From positions 1-10,039 of the forward strand of contig JAZUCT010000043.1 in NCBI GenBank assembly GCA_045639255.1: DNA of 10,039 nucleotides. Reading direction: 5' to 3'. Shown here piece by piece: positions 1-6,139 of this stretch (position 1 is the stretch's first letter; every line of letters starts with the position of its first letter). The position numbers and the translations under genes are program-made. Origin of the DNA: JAZUCT01 sp045639255. GTDB lineage: Bacteria > Bacillota > Clostridia > Christensenellales > UBA1242. The notes beneath the pieces are model-generated. The model was given only the letters and a program-made list of their open reading frames with translations. It had not been told where the DNA came from and did not search any database.

Positions 1-88
1 TACTCAATATAAAGTATAAATAATTAATTCAAATTAAGTCAACAATTTTTAAGACTTTGCTTGTTTAATGCCTAAAAATACAAAGTGC

Positions 89-117
89 TTGCAATTTTAA
101 TGTTAATATGTTAATAT
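89..117 (+). promoter_or_regulatory. Possible promoter for the first pilin-like gene
   Basis: TTGCAA (89-94), a 17-bp spacer and TAATAT (112-117) form a plausible sigma-A promoter. Transcription would start near 124, giving a leader of about 90 nt before the ATG at 215. The spacer holds a tandem 8-bp repeat, TGTTAATA twice (101-116). The -35 matches consensus at four of six positions and the area is AT-rich, so a chance match is quite possible. Nothing else is recognisable in the gene-free stretch 1-214 apart from the Shine-Dalgarno AGGGAG at 201-206. Confidence 0.35.
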
Positions 118-214
118 TATATTTAATTAAAAAGATAACATTTATTGGCTTATTTAATTGTTTGCAACTTATTTTAATTTTATTGCAAAATTTAATGTTT
201 AGGGAGTTTTAAAA

Positions 215-610
215 ATGTTTTTAAATAAAATGGCTTTATTTGTTAACAAAATGTTAATTGGCATTAATGGTTTGCTTGAATCGGGCGATATTAACGATAT
301 TCACAGCGATTTGTTTTGGACAGAAGGCGCTGGCGTAGGGCTTGAATTTATGCGCAGTTTTCTTGTTGGCATGGATAACATGCTTTTGCCATTCGGATTT
401 TTCCTTTGTGCAGTGCTTGGCGTTTATGCAATTGTGCTTGGCGTTAACTTTGCAAGGGCAGAAGATCCAAAGGCTGCAAAAAAGCGAATTGTTGCAACTA
501 TAACAAGTTTAATTGTTATAATTATTGTGGTTATGATTTTGAAATTTATATTCATTCCAAACATGAACCATATATTTGCATTTATTAATGAAACTTTTAA
601 AATTGCATAA
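215..610 (+). CDS. Pilin-like two-helix membrane protein (TrbC/VirB2-like), first of three
   Basis: A 131-residue protein, probably a subunit of a conjugative or type IV secretion pilus. What is seen: a mildly hydrophobic N-terminus of about 50 residues, a membrane helix at about 56-79, a short charged loop with A-R-A-E-D (80-84) followed by basic residues (KAAKKR), and a second helix at about 92-114 ending in IPN. The two following genes share this layout and the A-[KR]-A-E-D loop, so the three are paralogues; this is the most divergent one. The layout matches the 'Mbov_0395 family pilin-like conjugal transfer protein' of mycoplasma and Firmicute conjugative elements, recalled and not searched. 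By the positive-inside rule the loop is cytoplasmic and both termini are outside. The start is supported by AGGGAG 8 nt upstream. No other conjugation gene is visible, so the pilus role is inferred. Confidence 0.6.
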   Translation: MFLNKMALFVNKMLIGINGLLESGDINDIHSDLFWTEGAGVGLEFMRSFLVGMDNMLLPFGFFLCAVLGVYAIVLGVNFARAEDPKAAKKRIVATITSLIVIIIVVMILKFIFIPNMNHIFAFINETFKIA

Positions 611-670
611 TATATTTATGCTTAAATTTGCAAAATAAGAAAAAAAATCTTATTAAATTGCTAAAAATGT

Positions 671-698
671 TTGACAACACAACAATTTAAGTTATAAA
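671..698 (+). promoter_or_regulatory. Strong sigma-A promoter for the second pilin-like gene
   Basis: A perfect TTGACA (671-676), a 16-bp spacer and TATAAA (693-698). Transcription should start near 705, leaving a leader of about 24 nt with a very strong Shine-Dalgarno (AAGGAAGGAG) just before the ATG at 729. The second pilin gene can therefore be expressed independently of the first. No terminator lies before the third gene, so genes two and three are probably co-transcribed. Confidence 0.75.
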
Positions 699-728
699 AT
701 TTAAGTAACTTAATAAAAGGAAGGAGAT

Positions 729-1085
729 ATGTTAAGTTTTGTTACAACTGCGATGAACTTTATGGCTGTAAAGTTTTTATCCAGTTCAACAGGCAACGAT
801 GGCTTTCAATGGGGCGAAGAAGGTAAGGGGTTTATATACCTTAAATCTTTAATCGATGCATTGCACACAATTCTTTGGCCATTGCTTATTGTTGTTGCCT
901 CAATTGCAACAATATATGCAATATATATTGGCGTGATGATGGCAAAAGCAGAAGATGCCGGTGAACGTGACAAGTTTAAGTCAAGAATAATTAATGTTGT
1001 TATTGCAATGGCAATAACTGTTGTTATAATTCTGCTTCTTCAACTTGTGGTTGTGCCTAACCTTCAAGGTTGGTTAGAGTCGTAA
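729..1085 (+). CDS. Pilin-like two-helix membrane protein (TrbC/VirB2-like), second of three
   Basis: A 118-residue paralogue of the flanking proteins. It has a variable N-terminus of about 45 residues, a first helix at about 48-71 beginning LWPLLIVVA, the loop MAKAED (71-76) followed by charged residues (GERDKFKSR), and a second helix at about 87-109 ending VVPN, then a short tail with a tryptophan. The core from LWP to PN is very close to that of the third protein (shared LWP.LIVVA, TIYA.Y.G, MAKAED and AMAITVV), so those two are recent duplicates or under the same constraint. No cleavable signal peptide is obvious. It is the shortest of the set and may be the basic pilin unit. It has its own strong promoter and an excellent ribosome binding site, suggesting high expression. 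The assignment to conjugative or secretion pilins rests on architecture and motif, not on a search. Confidence 0.65.
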   Translation: MLSFVTTAMNFMAVKFLSSSTGNDGFQWGEEGKGFIYLKSLIDALHTILWPLLIVVASIATIYAIYIGVMMAKAEDAGERDKFKSRIINVVIAMAITVVIILLLQLVVVPNLQGWLES

Positions 1086-1132
1086 CGGTTTAAGCAAAAG
1101 TAACTAATTAAATTAAAAAAGGGAGAAAATTT

Positions 1133-1678
1133 ATGTTAAATTTAATTAATCTTTTAGTAAGTGCAGATGTATGGTGGGGGCTTCCAAAAAAACTTGAATT
1201 CTTAAAAACAATTGTAAATGTTATTGAAAGCGTTCTATGGCCAATTCTTATTGTTGTTGCAACAGTTGGCACAATTTATGCTGTATATCTTGGCATTAAC
1301 ATGGCTAAAGCCGAAGATTCAGGAAAACGTGATGAAGCTAAAAAACATATCATCACAGTTGTAACAGCAATGGCAATCACCGTTGTTTTAATTCTTGCAA
1401 TCAATCTAATCATTATTCCAAACATTCCAAACTGGGTTGCTGGTGTGGATAGTAATGAAGTTAGCAAAATTCAAGCTTATGTAGAAGGAACAGATGCTGA
1501 TTATGATACAAGAGACGAAGTTGAAGGTCTTCTAGGTGGAGCATACTCAACAGTTCCAGATAATGGTAACACTAAGGCAACTTATCGTTACAAGGCAGAT
1601 GGAAATAATTATGAACTAGTTATTACCTATCTTGCTAATGGTAACATTGCTGAAGTTGGAACTCCAGATATTAAATAG
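1133..1678 (+). CDS. Pilin-like membrane protein with an extra C-terminal outer domain, third of three
   Basis: A 181-residue protein. Residues about 30-100 repeat the pilin-like core of its neighbour: helix 34-56 starting LWPILIVVA, loop MAKAED (57-62) plus basic residues, and helix 71-95 ending IIIPN. It then continues for about 80 residues absent from the other two. The tail has a predicted helix ending in VEGLLGG (130-136), then beta-like strands rich in Tyr and Asn (TYRYKADG, YELVITY, GNIAEVG). This order resembles the half-repeat of BLIP/SmpA-BamE-like domains, a weak inference. By the positive-inside rule the tail is outside the cell. Tail codons differ from the rest: all nine glycines are GGT or GGA, never GGC, leucines are CTT or CTA only, and the stop is TAG. 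This suggests later acquisition. Shine-Dalgarno AAGGGAG precedes the ATG; it lies 47 bp after the second gene. Confidence 0.62.
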   Translation: MLNLINLLVSADVWWGLPKKLEFLKTIVNVIESVLWPILIVVATVGTIYAVYLGINMAKAEDSGKRDEAKKHIITVVTAMAITVVLILAINLIIIPNIPNWVAGVDSNEVSKIQAYVEGTDADYDTRDEVEGLLGGAYSTVPDNGNTKATYRYKADGNNYELVITYLANGNIAEVGTPDIK

Positions 1679-1686
1679 TTGATTTC

Positions 1687-1711
1687 AAAAAACCGCTTTG
1701 GCGGTTTTTTT
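1687..1711 (+). terminator. Rho-independent terminator of the pilin-like cluster
   Basis: AAAAAACCGC (1687-1696), loop TTTG, and GCGGTTTTTT (1701-1710), followed by one more T. The GC core is short but perfectly paired and the U-run is good. It starts 8 bp after the stop of the third pilin-like gene and separates the cluster from metG. Confidence 0.85.
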
Positions 1712-1758
1712 GTTGTTAAATCAATAATTAAAATTAAAAAAAAGCATTTTAAAAATGT

Positions 1759-1787
1759 TTGTTAAATTTTTAACAATGGTGTATAAT
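1759..1787 (+). promoter_or_regulatory. Sigma-A promoter of metG
   Basis: TTGTTA (1759-1764), an exact 17-bp spacer and a perfect TATAAT (1782-1787). Transcription would start near 1794, leaving a leader of about 30 nt with GGAG before the ATG. The leader is too short for a T-box riboswitch, so tRNA-sensing control of the kind found on many Firmicute synthetase genes is not present here. Confidence 0.75.
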
Positions 1788-1823
1788 CTTATTGATTTAT
1801 TTTTTACTTAATGGAGAAAACTT

Positions 1824-3425
1824 ATGAACAAAAACATTTTTATTGGCGGTGCATGGCCTTATGGAAATTATTTTATGCATATTGGGCATTTGGTTGCACT
1901 TTTACCAGCCGATGTTATTGCAAGATATCACAGATTAAATGGTGATAATGTTATTTATGTTTCAGGCACAGATTGCCATGGCACACCAATAACACAAAGG
2001 GCAAAAAGGGAAGGCAAAAAACCAGCCGAAATTGCCTTGTTTTATCACAACGAATTTGTTAAAACTTTTAAAGCACTTAATTTTCAATATAACCTTTACA
2101 CCGCAACTGCAAGTGAATATCATAAAAAACGCGTTCAAGAACTTTTCAAACAAATATATGATAATGGCTATATTTACGAAAAAGAAATAATGCAAGATTA
2201 TTGCACTCACTGTGGTGAATTTTTAAGTGATCGCGAAATTCAAGGCGAATGTGTTCATTGCGGAACATTAACCAATGCCGATCAATGCGATGGTTGTTTA
2301 AGGGAACTTGATGCAAGCCAACTTAAAAACAAAGTTTGCAAAACTTGCAAACACCCACTTATTGAAAAGCCAAACAAACACTTATATTTCAAACTTTCAG
2401 CATTTCAAAATCAATTGCAAGAACATATTAACAAAAATGTTGATAAATGGCGGACCAATGCTGTTAACGAAAGCAATAAATATCTTGAACAAGGCTTGCA
2501 AGATAGGGCTGTAACAAGGCAACTTAATTGGGGTGTTACTGTTCCAGTTGCTGGATTTGAAGATAAACGCCTTTATGTTTGGATTGAAGCAGTTTTGGGC
2601 TATCTAACCGCAGGCGAACAAGTGGCAACCGAAAATGGTGCCGATTTTAATCACTATGTTAAAAATTCAAGGGCAAAACTATATTTTGTTCACGGAAAAG
2701 ATAACATTATTTTCCACACAATAATTTTCCCGGGGCTTTTGCTTGCAATAAATAACGGATATATGTTGCCAACCGACATTATTTCTTGTGAATTTATGAA
2801 CATGAACGAAGAAAAAATGAGTAAGTCTAAGGGCAATCTTGTTACTGCAAACGAACTTTTGGAAAAATATTGTGCTGACAGCATTCGTTATTATTTCTGC
2901 CTTAACAATCCAGAAAGAAAAGATGCAAGTTTTTCTGATGCCGACTTTATTGCAACACACAACAAACATTTGTGTGGTGGGCTTGGAAATTTTGTTAACC
3001 GCAATTTAAGTTTCTTAATTAAAAAGTTTAACGGAAACTTGCCACAAGGCGAAATTGATCAAAATGTTCAAGAATATGTTCAAAATGCATACACACTTAT
3101 TGGTGATTTGTTTGATGCAGGCGAAATAAAAGCAGCAACTGTTAAAATTTATGAATATATAAGTTATTGCAACAAATTCTATGATTCCAGCGAACCATGG
3201 GTAAGTGCAAAAGCAGAAGATTTAACCAAGTTTAACAACACAACTGCAACTTGCTTATATCTTATTTCAAACATGGCAAATTTAATTAATCCAATAATGC
3301 CAGAAACAGCCGATAAAATCAGAACTATGCTTAAACTTGAACCTGCAAGTTGGCACGAAATTTTCTGCAACAAAACTCACATTGATTCTGCACCAATTTT
3401 ATTTAACAAAATTGAAGAAAAATAA
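1824..3425 (+). CDS. metG: Methionyl-tRNA synthetase
   Basis: Charges tRNA-Met with methionine using ATP, in the cytoplasm; required for initiation and elongation. It is a class I synthetase with the HIGH signature (H19-I-G-H22) after GGAWPYGN and the KMSKS loop at 331-335. The connective peptide carries four Cys pairs (C127/C130, C143/C146, C155/C158, C172/C175), the double zinc-knuckle form seen in E. coli-type enzymes. The anticodon-binding helical domain follows, with the WIEAVLGY-like and SEPW-type (SSEPWV) segments of the family. At 533 residues it lacks the C-terminal Trbp111-like tRNA-binding domain that many Firmicute enzymes carry. The start follows GGAG 8 nt upstream and leaves the HIGH motif at the usual distance from the N-terminus. 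It is transcribed alone, between its own promoter and a bidirectional terminator. Confidence is very high. Confidence 0.97.
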   Translation: MNKNIFIGGAWPYGNYFMHIGHLVALLPADVIARYHRLNGDNVIYVSGTDCHGTPITQRAKREGKKPAEIALFYHNEFVKTFKALNFQYNLYTATASEYHKKRVQELFKQIYDNGYIYEKEIMQDYCTHCGEFLSDREIQGECVHCGTLTNADQCDGCLRELDASQLKNKVCKTCKHPLIEKPNKHLYFKLSAFQNQLQEHINKNVDKWRTNAVNESNKYLEQGLQDRAVTRQLNWGVTVPVAGFEDKRLYVWIEAVLGYLTAGEQVATENGADFNHYVKNSRAKLYFVHGKDNIIFHTIIFPGLLLAINNGYMLPTDIISCEFMNMNEEKMSKSKGNLVTANELLEKYCADSIRYYFCLNNPERKDASFSDADFIATHNKHLCGGLGNFVNRNLSFLIKKFNGNLPQGEIDQNVQEYVQNAYTLIGDLFDAGEIKAATVKIYEYISYCNKFYDSSEPWVSAKAEDLTKFNNTTATCLYLISNMANLINPIMPETADKIRTMLKLEPASWHEIFCNKTHIDSAPILFNKIEEK

Positions 3426-3430
3426 CAAAA

Positions 3431-3456
3431 AAACAAAGGAGTTTCCTTTGTTTTTT
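3431..3456. terminator. Bidirectional terminator between convergent metG and groEL
   Basis: The inverted repeat AAACAAAGGA (3431-3440), loop GTT, TCCTTTGTTT (3444-3453) is flanked by A-runs on the left and T-runs on the right, so it gives a U-tailed hairpin in both directions. It lies 5 bp after the metG stop and 30 bp beyond the groEL stop. Confidence 0.85.
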
Positions 3457-3485
3457 GTTTGTTTTATAAATTTTAAATTAAGCAT

Positions 3486-5027
3486 TTAACTTATAACATC
3501 AATTGTTGAAAGCAATGTTGCAGTAACACTTACTGCATTGTTAAGTGCTGTGCAAGGAACGCAAGTTGCATCAATAATGCCATAAGAAAATGCATTTGAA
3601 ACACACTTATTTAAGTTTGCATTAAAGCAATAGTTTAAGTTTTTAGAAGCATTATTTGATAGTTTTTTAATAATTTTTTCGCTGTTAACACCACAATTTT
3701 CGCATAACTGAACAATTGGTGTTTCAAGGCAGTTTAAAACAAGATTTGCGCCAATTTTAAGGTCGGCTTGTTTAAGCAAATTAATTGCTTTTTTAAGTTT
3801 TTTCTTGCACTTAAAAAGAGCCATTCCACCACCACACACAATGCCATGTTTTAAGGCGTTTTTTGTGCTTTCAATTGCATCTTCAATTCTTAATTTAAGT
3901 TCAATGCGTTCAATTTCAGTGTTTGCGCCTACCAAAATAACAGCAATTCCAGTTGTTAGCATTGAAATTCGTTTTTGCAATTTAAGTTTATCAAACTCGT
4001 TTTCAGTGTTTTTAAGTTGTTGTGTTAAACCATGAACATAGGCAGTAAAATTTTGTGATGTTTTGTTGTTTGTGAAAGTTGAAAAATTTTGGTTACTTTC
4101 AAACAATTCAAGGTTTCCAAGCATGTTAAAACTTACACTTGAAACATTTGAAAGGTTAATTAAGGTTGCATTTGTTAATTCGCAAAGGTCCCTTGTTATG
4201 TTTTCCAGTTCGCCGGTTGAAGAACTTACACTTATAAGTGCAACATCAACATAGTTATTAAGTTTGTTAACAATTAAGGTTTTAACAAAATCTTCTGCAA
4301 AACTTGGCGCAAAAATAACAAGCGGTGTGCTTTTGTTGTGGCACTCTTCTAACACATTAACCAAACCGTTTAAATCACTTAGTTTTGTGTTTGAAATTAA
4401 TATTTTTGCATTTTCAAACTTGCAACAATCGTTATTGTTTAAAAAATAAGGGCTAACCAATCCAAAATTTAGTTGAAACCCTTTTTTTATTTCCAGTGAA
4501 CAGTGTGAAAGCGGTGCATCTTGCATGCAAACAATGCCATTTTTTCCAACAACATCGTATGCTTTTGCCACCAATTTGCTTATTTCTTCGTGCCCGCAAC
4601 TAAGTTTTGCAACTTGCCTAAGGGCAGAAATATCTTTAACTTTTGTTGATTGTTTTTTAATAAGTTCGCAAACTTTTTCGCAAGCAAATTGCATGCCTTC
4701 TTTAAGTGCAACAGGGTTAACTTTTTGGTTTAATAAATCAATTCCATTTTCAATTAAACTGTTGGTTAAAACCAACGCGGTGGTTGTTCCATCGCCAGCA
4801 AGTTGGTTTGTTTGAATGCTGGCTTGTTTTGCAATTTCACAACCCAAATTTTCAATTTTATTTTCAAGTTTAAATGCCTTTGCAATTGTAACACCATCGT
4901 TTGTTATAACAGGTGTTCCGTTTTGGTTAATAACCACATTTCTGCCTTTTGGGCCTAAGGTTTTTGAAACTGTTAAGCAAAGTTTTTTTGCACCAGTTAT
5001 TAAACTTTTAACATTTTCGTTAGTCAT
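3486..5027 (-). CDS. groEL: Divergent chaperonin GroEL (Hsp60)
   Basis: A 513-residue ATP-dependent folding chamber subunit, working with the GroES encoded just upstream. Conserved features: TLGPKGRNVV (23-32), the nucleotide-binding NDGVTIAK (43-50), AGDGTTTA (77-84, with the catalytic Asp at 79), the apical client-binding VSPYFL (191-196) and VKTLIVN (248-254), and RIEDAI with the second catalytic Asp (383) followed by GGGMAL. ATP hydrolysis should therefore be intact. Oddities: the family's near-invariant KAPGFGDRRK is replaced around 266-276 by an unrelated Ser-rich segment. The first beta strand (KDVKFG in E. coli) is missing and an in-frame TAA five codons upstream rules out an earlier start. 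DPTKV near the C-terminus has become DATCV. There is no GGM-rich tail and there are about 20 cysteines. The start overlaps the groES end by 8 bp, with AAGGGGG upstream. It may be a specialised paralogue or the lineage's only GroEL. Confidence 0.93.
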   Translation of the reverse strand: MTNENVKSLITGAKKLCLTVSKTLGPKGRNVVINQNGTPVITNDGVTIAKAFKLENKIENLGCEIAKQASIQTNQLAGDGTTTALVLTNSLIENGIDLLNQKVNPVALKEGMQFACEKVCELIKKQSTKVKDISALRQVAKLSCGHEEISKLVAKAYDVVGKNGIVCMQDAPLSHCSLEIKKGFQLNFGLVSPYFLNNNDCCKFENAKILISNTKLSDLNGLVNVLEECHNKSTPLVIFAPSFAEDFVKTLIVNKLNNYVDVALISVSSSTGELENITRDLCELTNATLINLSNVSSVSFNMLGNLELFESNQNFSTFTNNKTSQNFTAYVHGLTQQLKNTENEFDKLKLQKRISMLTTGIAVILVGANTEIERIELKLRIEDAIESTKNALKHGIVCGGGMALFKCKKKLKKAINLLKQADLKIGANLVLNCLETPIVQLCENCGVNSEKIIKKLSNNASKNLNYCFNANLNKCVSNAFSYGIIDATCVPCTALNNAVSVTATLLSTIDVIS

Positions 5028-5286
5028 TTTCGGTCCCCCTTATAACAGCAACACAATCGTCTGCATTCAAAATGTGATATTTTTTTCCTTCAAATGTGTA
5101 AGGGCAGGCTGAAAATTTAAAAAACACAACCTTTTCGCCACACTTTATTTGTTCGCAGTTGGAACTTTCAACTTTACCCAACACAACTTCGCCCATGCCA
5201 GATTGTGAAACAAAAAGTGAATTTTCTGTTGCCTTATCTGATTCAATGGTTACAATCACATTGTTGTTAAGTGGTTCAAATTTCAT
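5020..5286 (-). CDS. groES: Divergent co-chaperonin GroES (Hsp10)
   Basis: An 88-residue lid of the GroEL chamber, first gene of the groES-groEL operon. It begins MKFEPLNNNVIV, matching the family's MxxxPLxDRVxV, and ends with the usual strand containing the NADDCVAVI segment. The mobile loop that docks on GroEL is changed: the usual GGIVL followed by a small-residue stretch is reduced to about NSLFVSQSG (22-30), so the hydrophobic tripeptide would be LFV without the preceding Gly pair. The roof region is also shortened (ESSNCEQIKCGE). These changes parallel the divergence of the neighbouring GroEL and suggest co-evolution. Shine-Dalgarno AAAAGGAG precedes the ATG. It is divergent from the SPOR-like gene with 51 bp between them. 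I see no CIRCE operator (TTAGCACTC-N9-GAGTGCTAA) and no convincing promoter hexamers there. Confidence 0.9.
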   Translation of the reverse strand: MKFEPLNNNVIVTIESDKATENSLFVSQSGMGEVVLGKVESSNCEQIKCGEKVVFFKFSACPYTFEGKKYHILNADDCVAVIRGTEND

Positions 5287-5328
5287 AAATAAATCTCCTT
5301 TTCATATATTTTTTTGTGAATTCATAAA

Positions 5329-5345
5329 CATATTAATATGAAAAA
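5329..5345 (+). repeat. 17-bp repeat at the start of the SPOR-like gene (copy 1)
   Basis: The palindrome CATATTAATATG followed by AAAAA, overlapping the ATG at 5338. The identical 17 bp occurs at 6137-6153, also with the ATG of a gene at the same place. The 12-bp core is a perfect inverted repeat, so it could be a protein-binding site or simply a common form of leaderless start. Copy 1 lies in the 51-bp divergent spacer shared with groES. Confidence 0.55.
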
Positions 5346-6114
5346 CAAGAAATCTGACAAAAGTGTGACATATTTTCAAAAAAAACCAAAAAAAGTTGGA
5401 AAATTTTTTGTTCTGTTTGTTTTTGTTTGTTTTTTTGGTTCAATAATTTTCATTTCATCGGCACTTTCAAATTTTTTAAGCATAAAAAATTGGGGTGTTT
5501 TTGTTAATTCAGTTTCTGTGCCTGCAATAAATTTGTTTTGTGTTGCTTGTGGCGAATATGAAACTGAAACTGCTGCAACCGTTCAAAGCGAACTTATAAA
5601 AGATAAAGGTGGTGCAGGTTATATATATAAAAATAACCAAACTTACACCGTGTTGCTGTTTGGATATTTAGATAAAACAACCGCAAACAATGTTATTGAA
5701 AACAACATTTCAAAACTTGAAAACTTGTTTTTGCTTCAAATAAGCATACCCAAAACCAAAATTCAACACAACAAATCGGCAAAAGATGTTTCTGCGTTAA
5801 CAAATATTTGCGAAATTTCTTTAAATACTTTTAAACAATTGCAAAGCATTTCAAACAGTTTTGATAAAGGTGAACTAACATCAAATCAAACCTTTAACAA
5901 ACTTTTTAATCTTTCATATGAAATTGATAAAGTTATTAAAAGTTTTGAAAAACAAAGCATGCTTGTTAACAGCGAAACATATAACTTTTTGCTTGCAAAT
6001 GCAAAAAATATTTTTTCAAAAGTTAACAACCTTATTTTAAACACTTCAAAGCAATATTTAAGTTGTTCAATTAAATATGTTGCACTTGATGTTTTGTTTA
6101 TTGGCGTAAGTTGA
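5338..6114 (+). CDS. Membrane-anchored protein with a SPOR-like domain
   Basis: A 258-residue protein of uncertain role. It has a basic N-terminus (KKPKKVGK), one membrane helix at about 22-44, then an extracytoplasmic part. Residues about 65-136 read like a SPOR peptidoglycan-binding domain: FCVACGEYETETAA (67-80), where FxVQxGxFxxxxxA is typical, a helix, then YTVLLFGYLDKTTA (103-116), matching the second repeat YRVRVGPFxxxxxA. The remainder to 258 is lysine-, serine- and asparagine-rich and probably helical. Such proteins bind denuded glycan strands at division or sporulation septa, but that role here is inferred. The start is notable: there is no Shine-Dalgarno and not one G in the 15 nt before the ATG, and the ATG lies in the palindrome CATATTAATATG also found at the lspA start. 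The stop is TGA, the only one in the window. It lies just upstream of lspA and rluD on the same strand. Confidence 0.6.
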   Translation: MKNKKSDKSVTYFQKKPKKVGKFFVLFVFVCFFGSIIFISSALSNFLSIKNWGVFVNSVSVPAINLFCVACGEYETETAATVQSELIKDKGGAGYIYKNNQTYTVLLFGYLDKTTANNVIENNISKLENLFLLQISIPKTKIQHNKSAKDVSALTNICEISLNTFKQLQSISNSFDKGELTSNQTFNKLFNLSYEIDKVIKSFEKQSMLVNSETYNFLLANAKNIFSKVNNLILNTSKQYLSCSIKYVALDVLFIGVS

Positions 6115-6139
6115 CATTTTTGTTATTAAAATATATCAT
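6111..6139 (+). promoter_or_regulatory. Near-consensus promoter of lspA, predicted to give a leaderless mRNA
   Basis: A perfect TTGACA (6111-6116) overlapping the upstream TGA stop, an exact 17-bp spacer and TATCAT (6134-6139, five of six). The base seven positions past the -10 is 6146, the A of the lspA ATG. No Shine-Dalgarno is present between promoter and ATG (ATTAAT only). The geometry is that of leaderless transcripts in other bacteria. Confidence 0.75.

Noticed and set aside
634..654. Hairpin AATAAGA / TCTTATT between pilin-like genes one and two as a terminator
   Set aside because: AT-only apart from one G-C pair, with a 7-A loop and no T-run afterwards; too weak to call.
1766..1778. 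Shared 14-mer AATTTTTAACAATG upstream of metG (1765-1778) and of the small membrane pair (7573-7586)
   Set aside because: It occupies different places relative to the two promoters (spacer in one, downstream of -10 in the other), so it is probably chance in AT-rich DNA.
1711..1823. T-box riboswitch upstream of metG
   Set aside because: The promoter at 1759-1787 leaves a leader of only about 30 nt; no T-box sequence or antiterminator is visible.
2679..2969. Minus-strand frames within metG
   Set aside because: Fully inside a well-supported synthetase gene on the other strand; low-complexity translations.
3805..5112. Several plus-strand open frames opposite groEL and groES (3805-4035, 4063-4254, 4264-4449, 4525-4815, 4816-5112)
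   Set aside because: They lie antisense to a gene with clear GroEL/GroES motifs, have no convincing ribosome sites and show no recognisable domains.
6112..6114. Mycoplasma-type code with TGA read as tryptophan
   Set aside because: Every Trp in the recognisable conserved genes is TGG and none contains in-frame TGA; the single TGA ends a gene. Reading through it would add only five residues, so that stop alone is not decisive.
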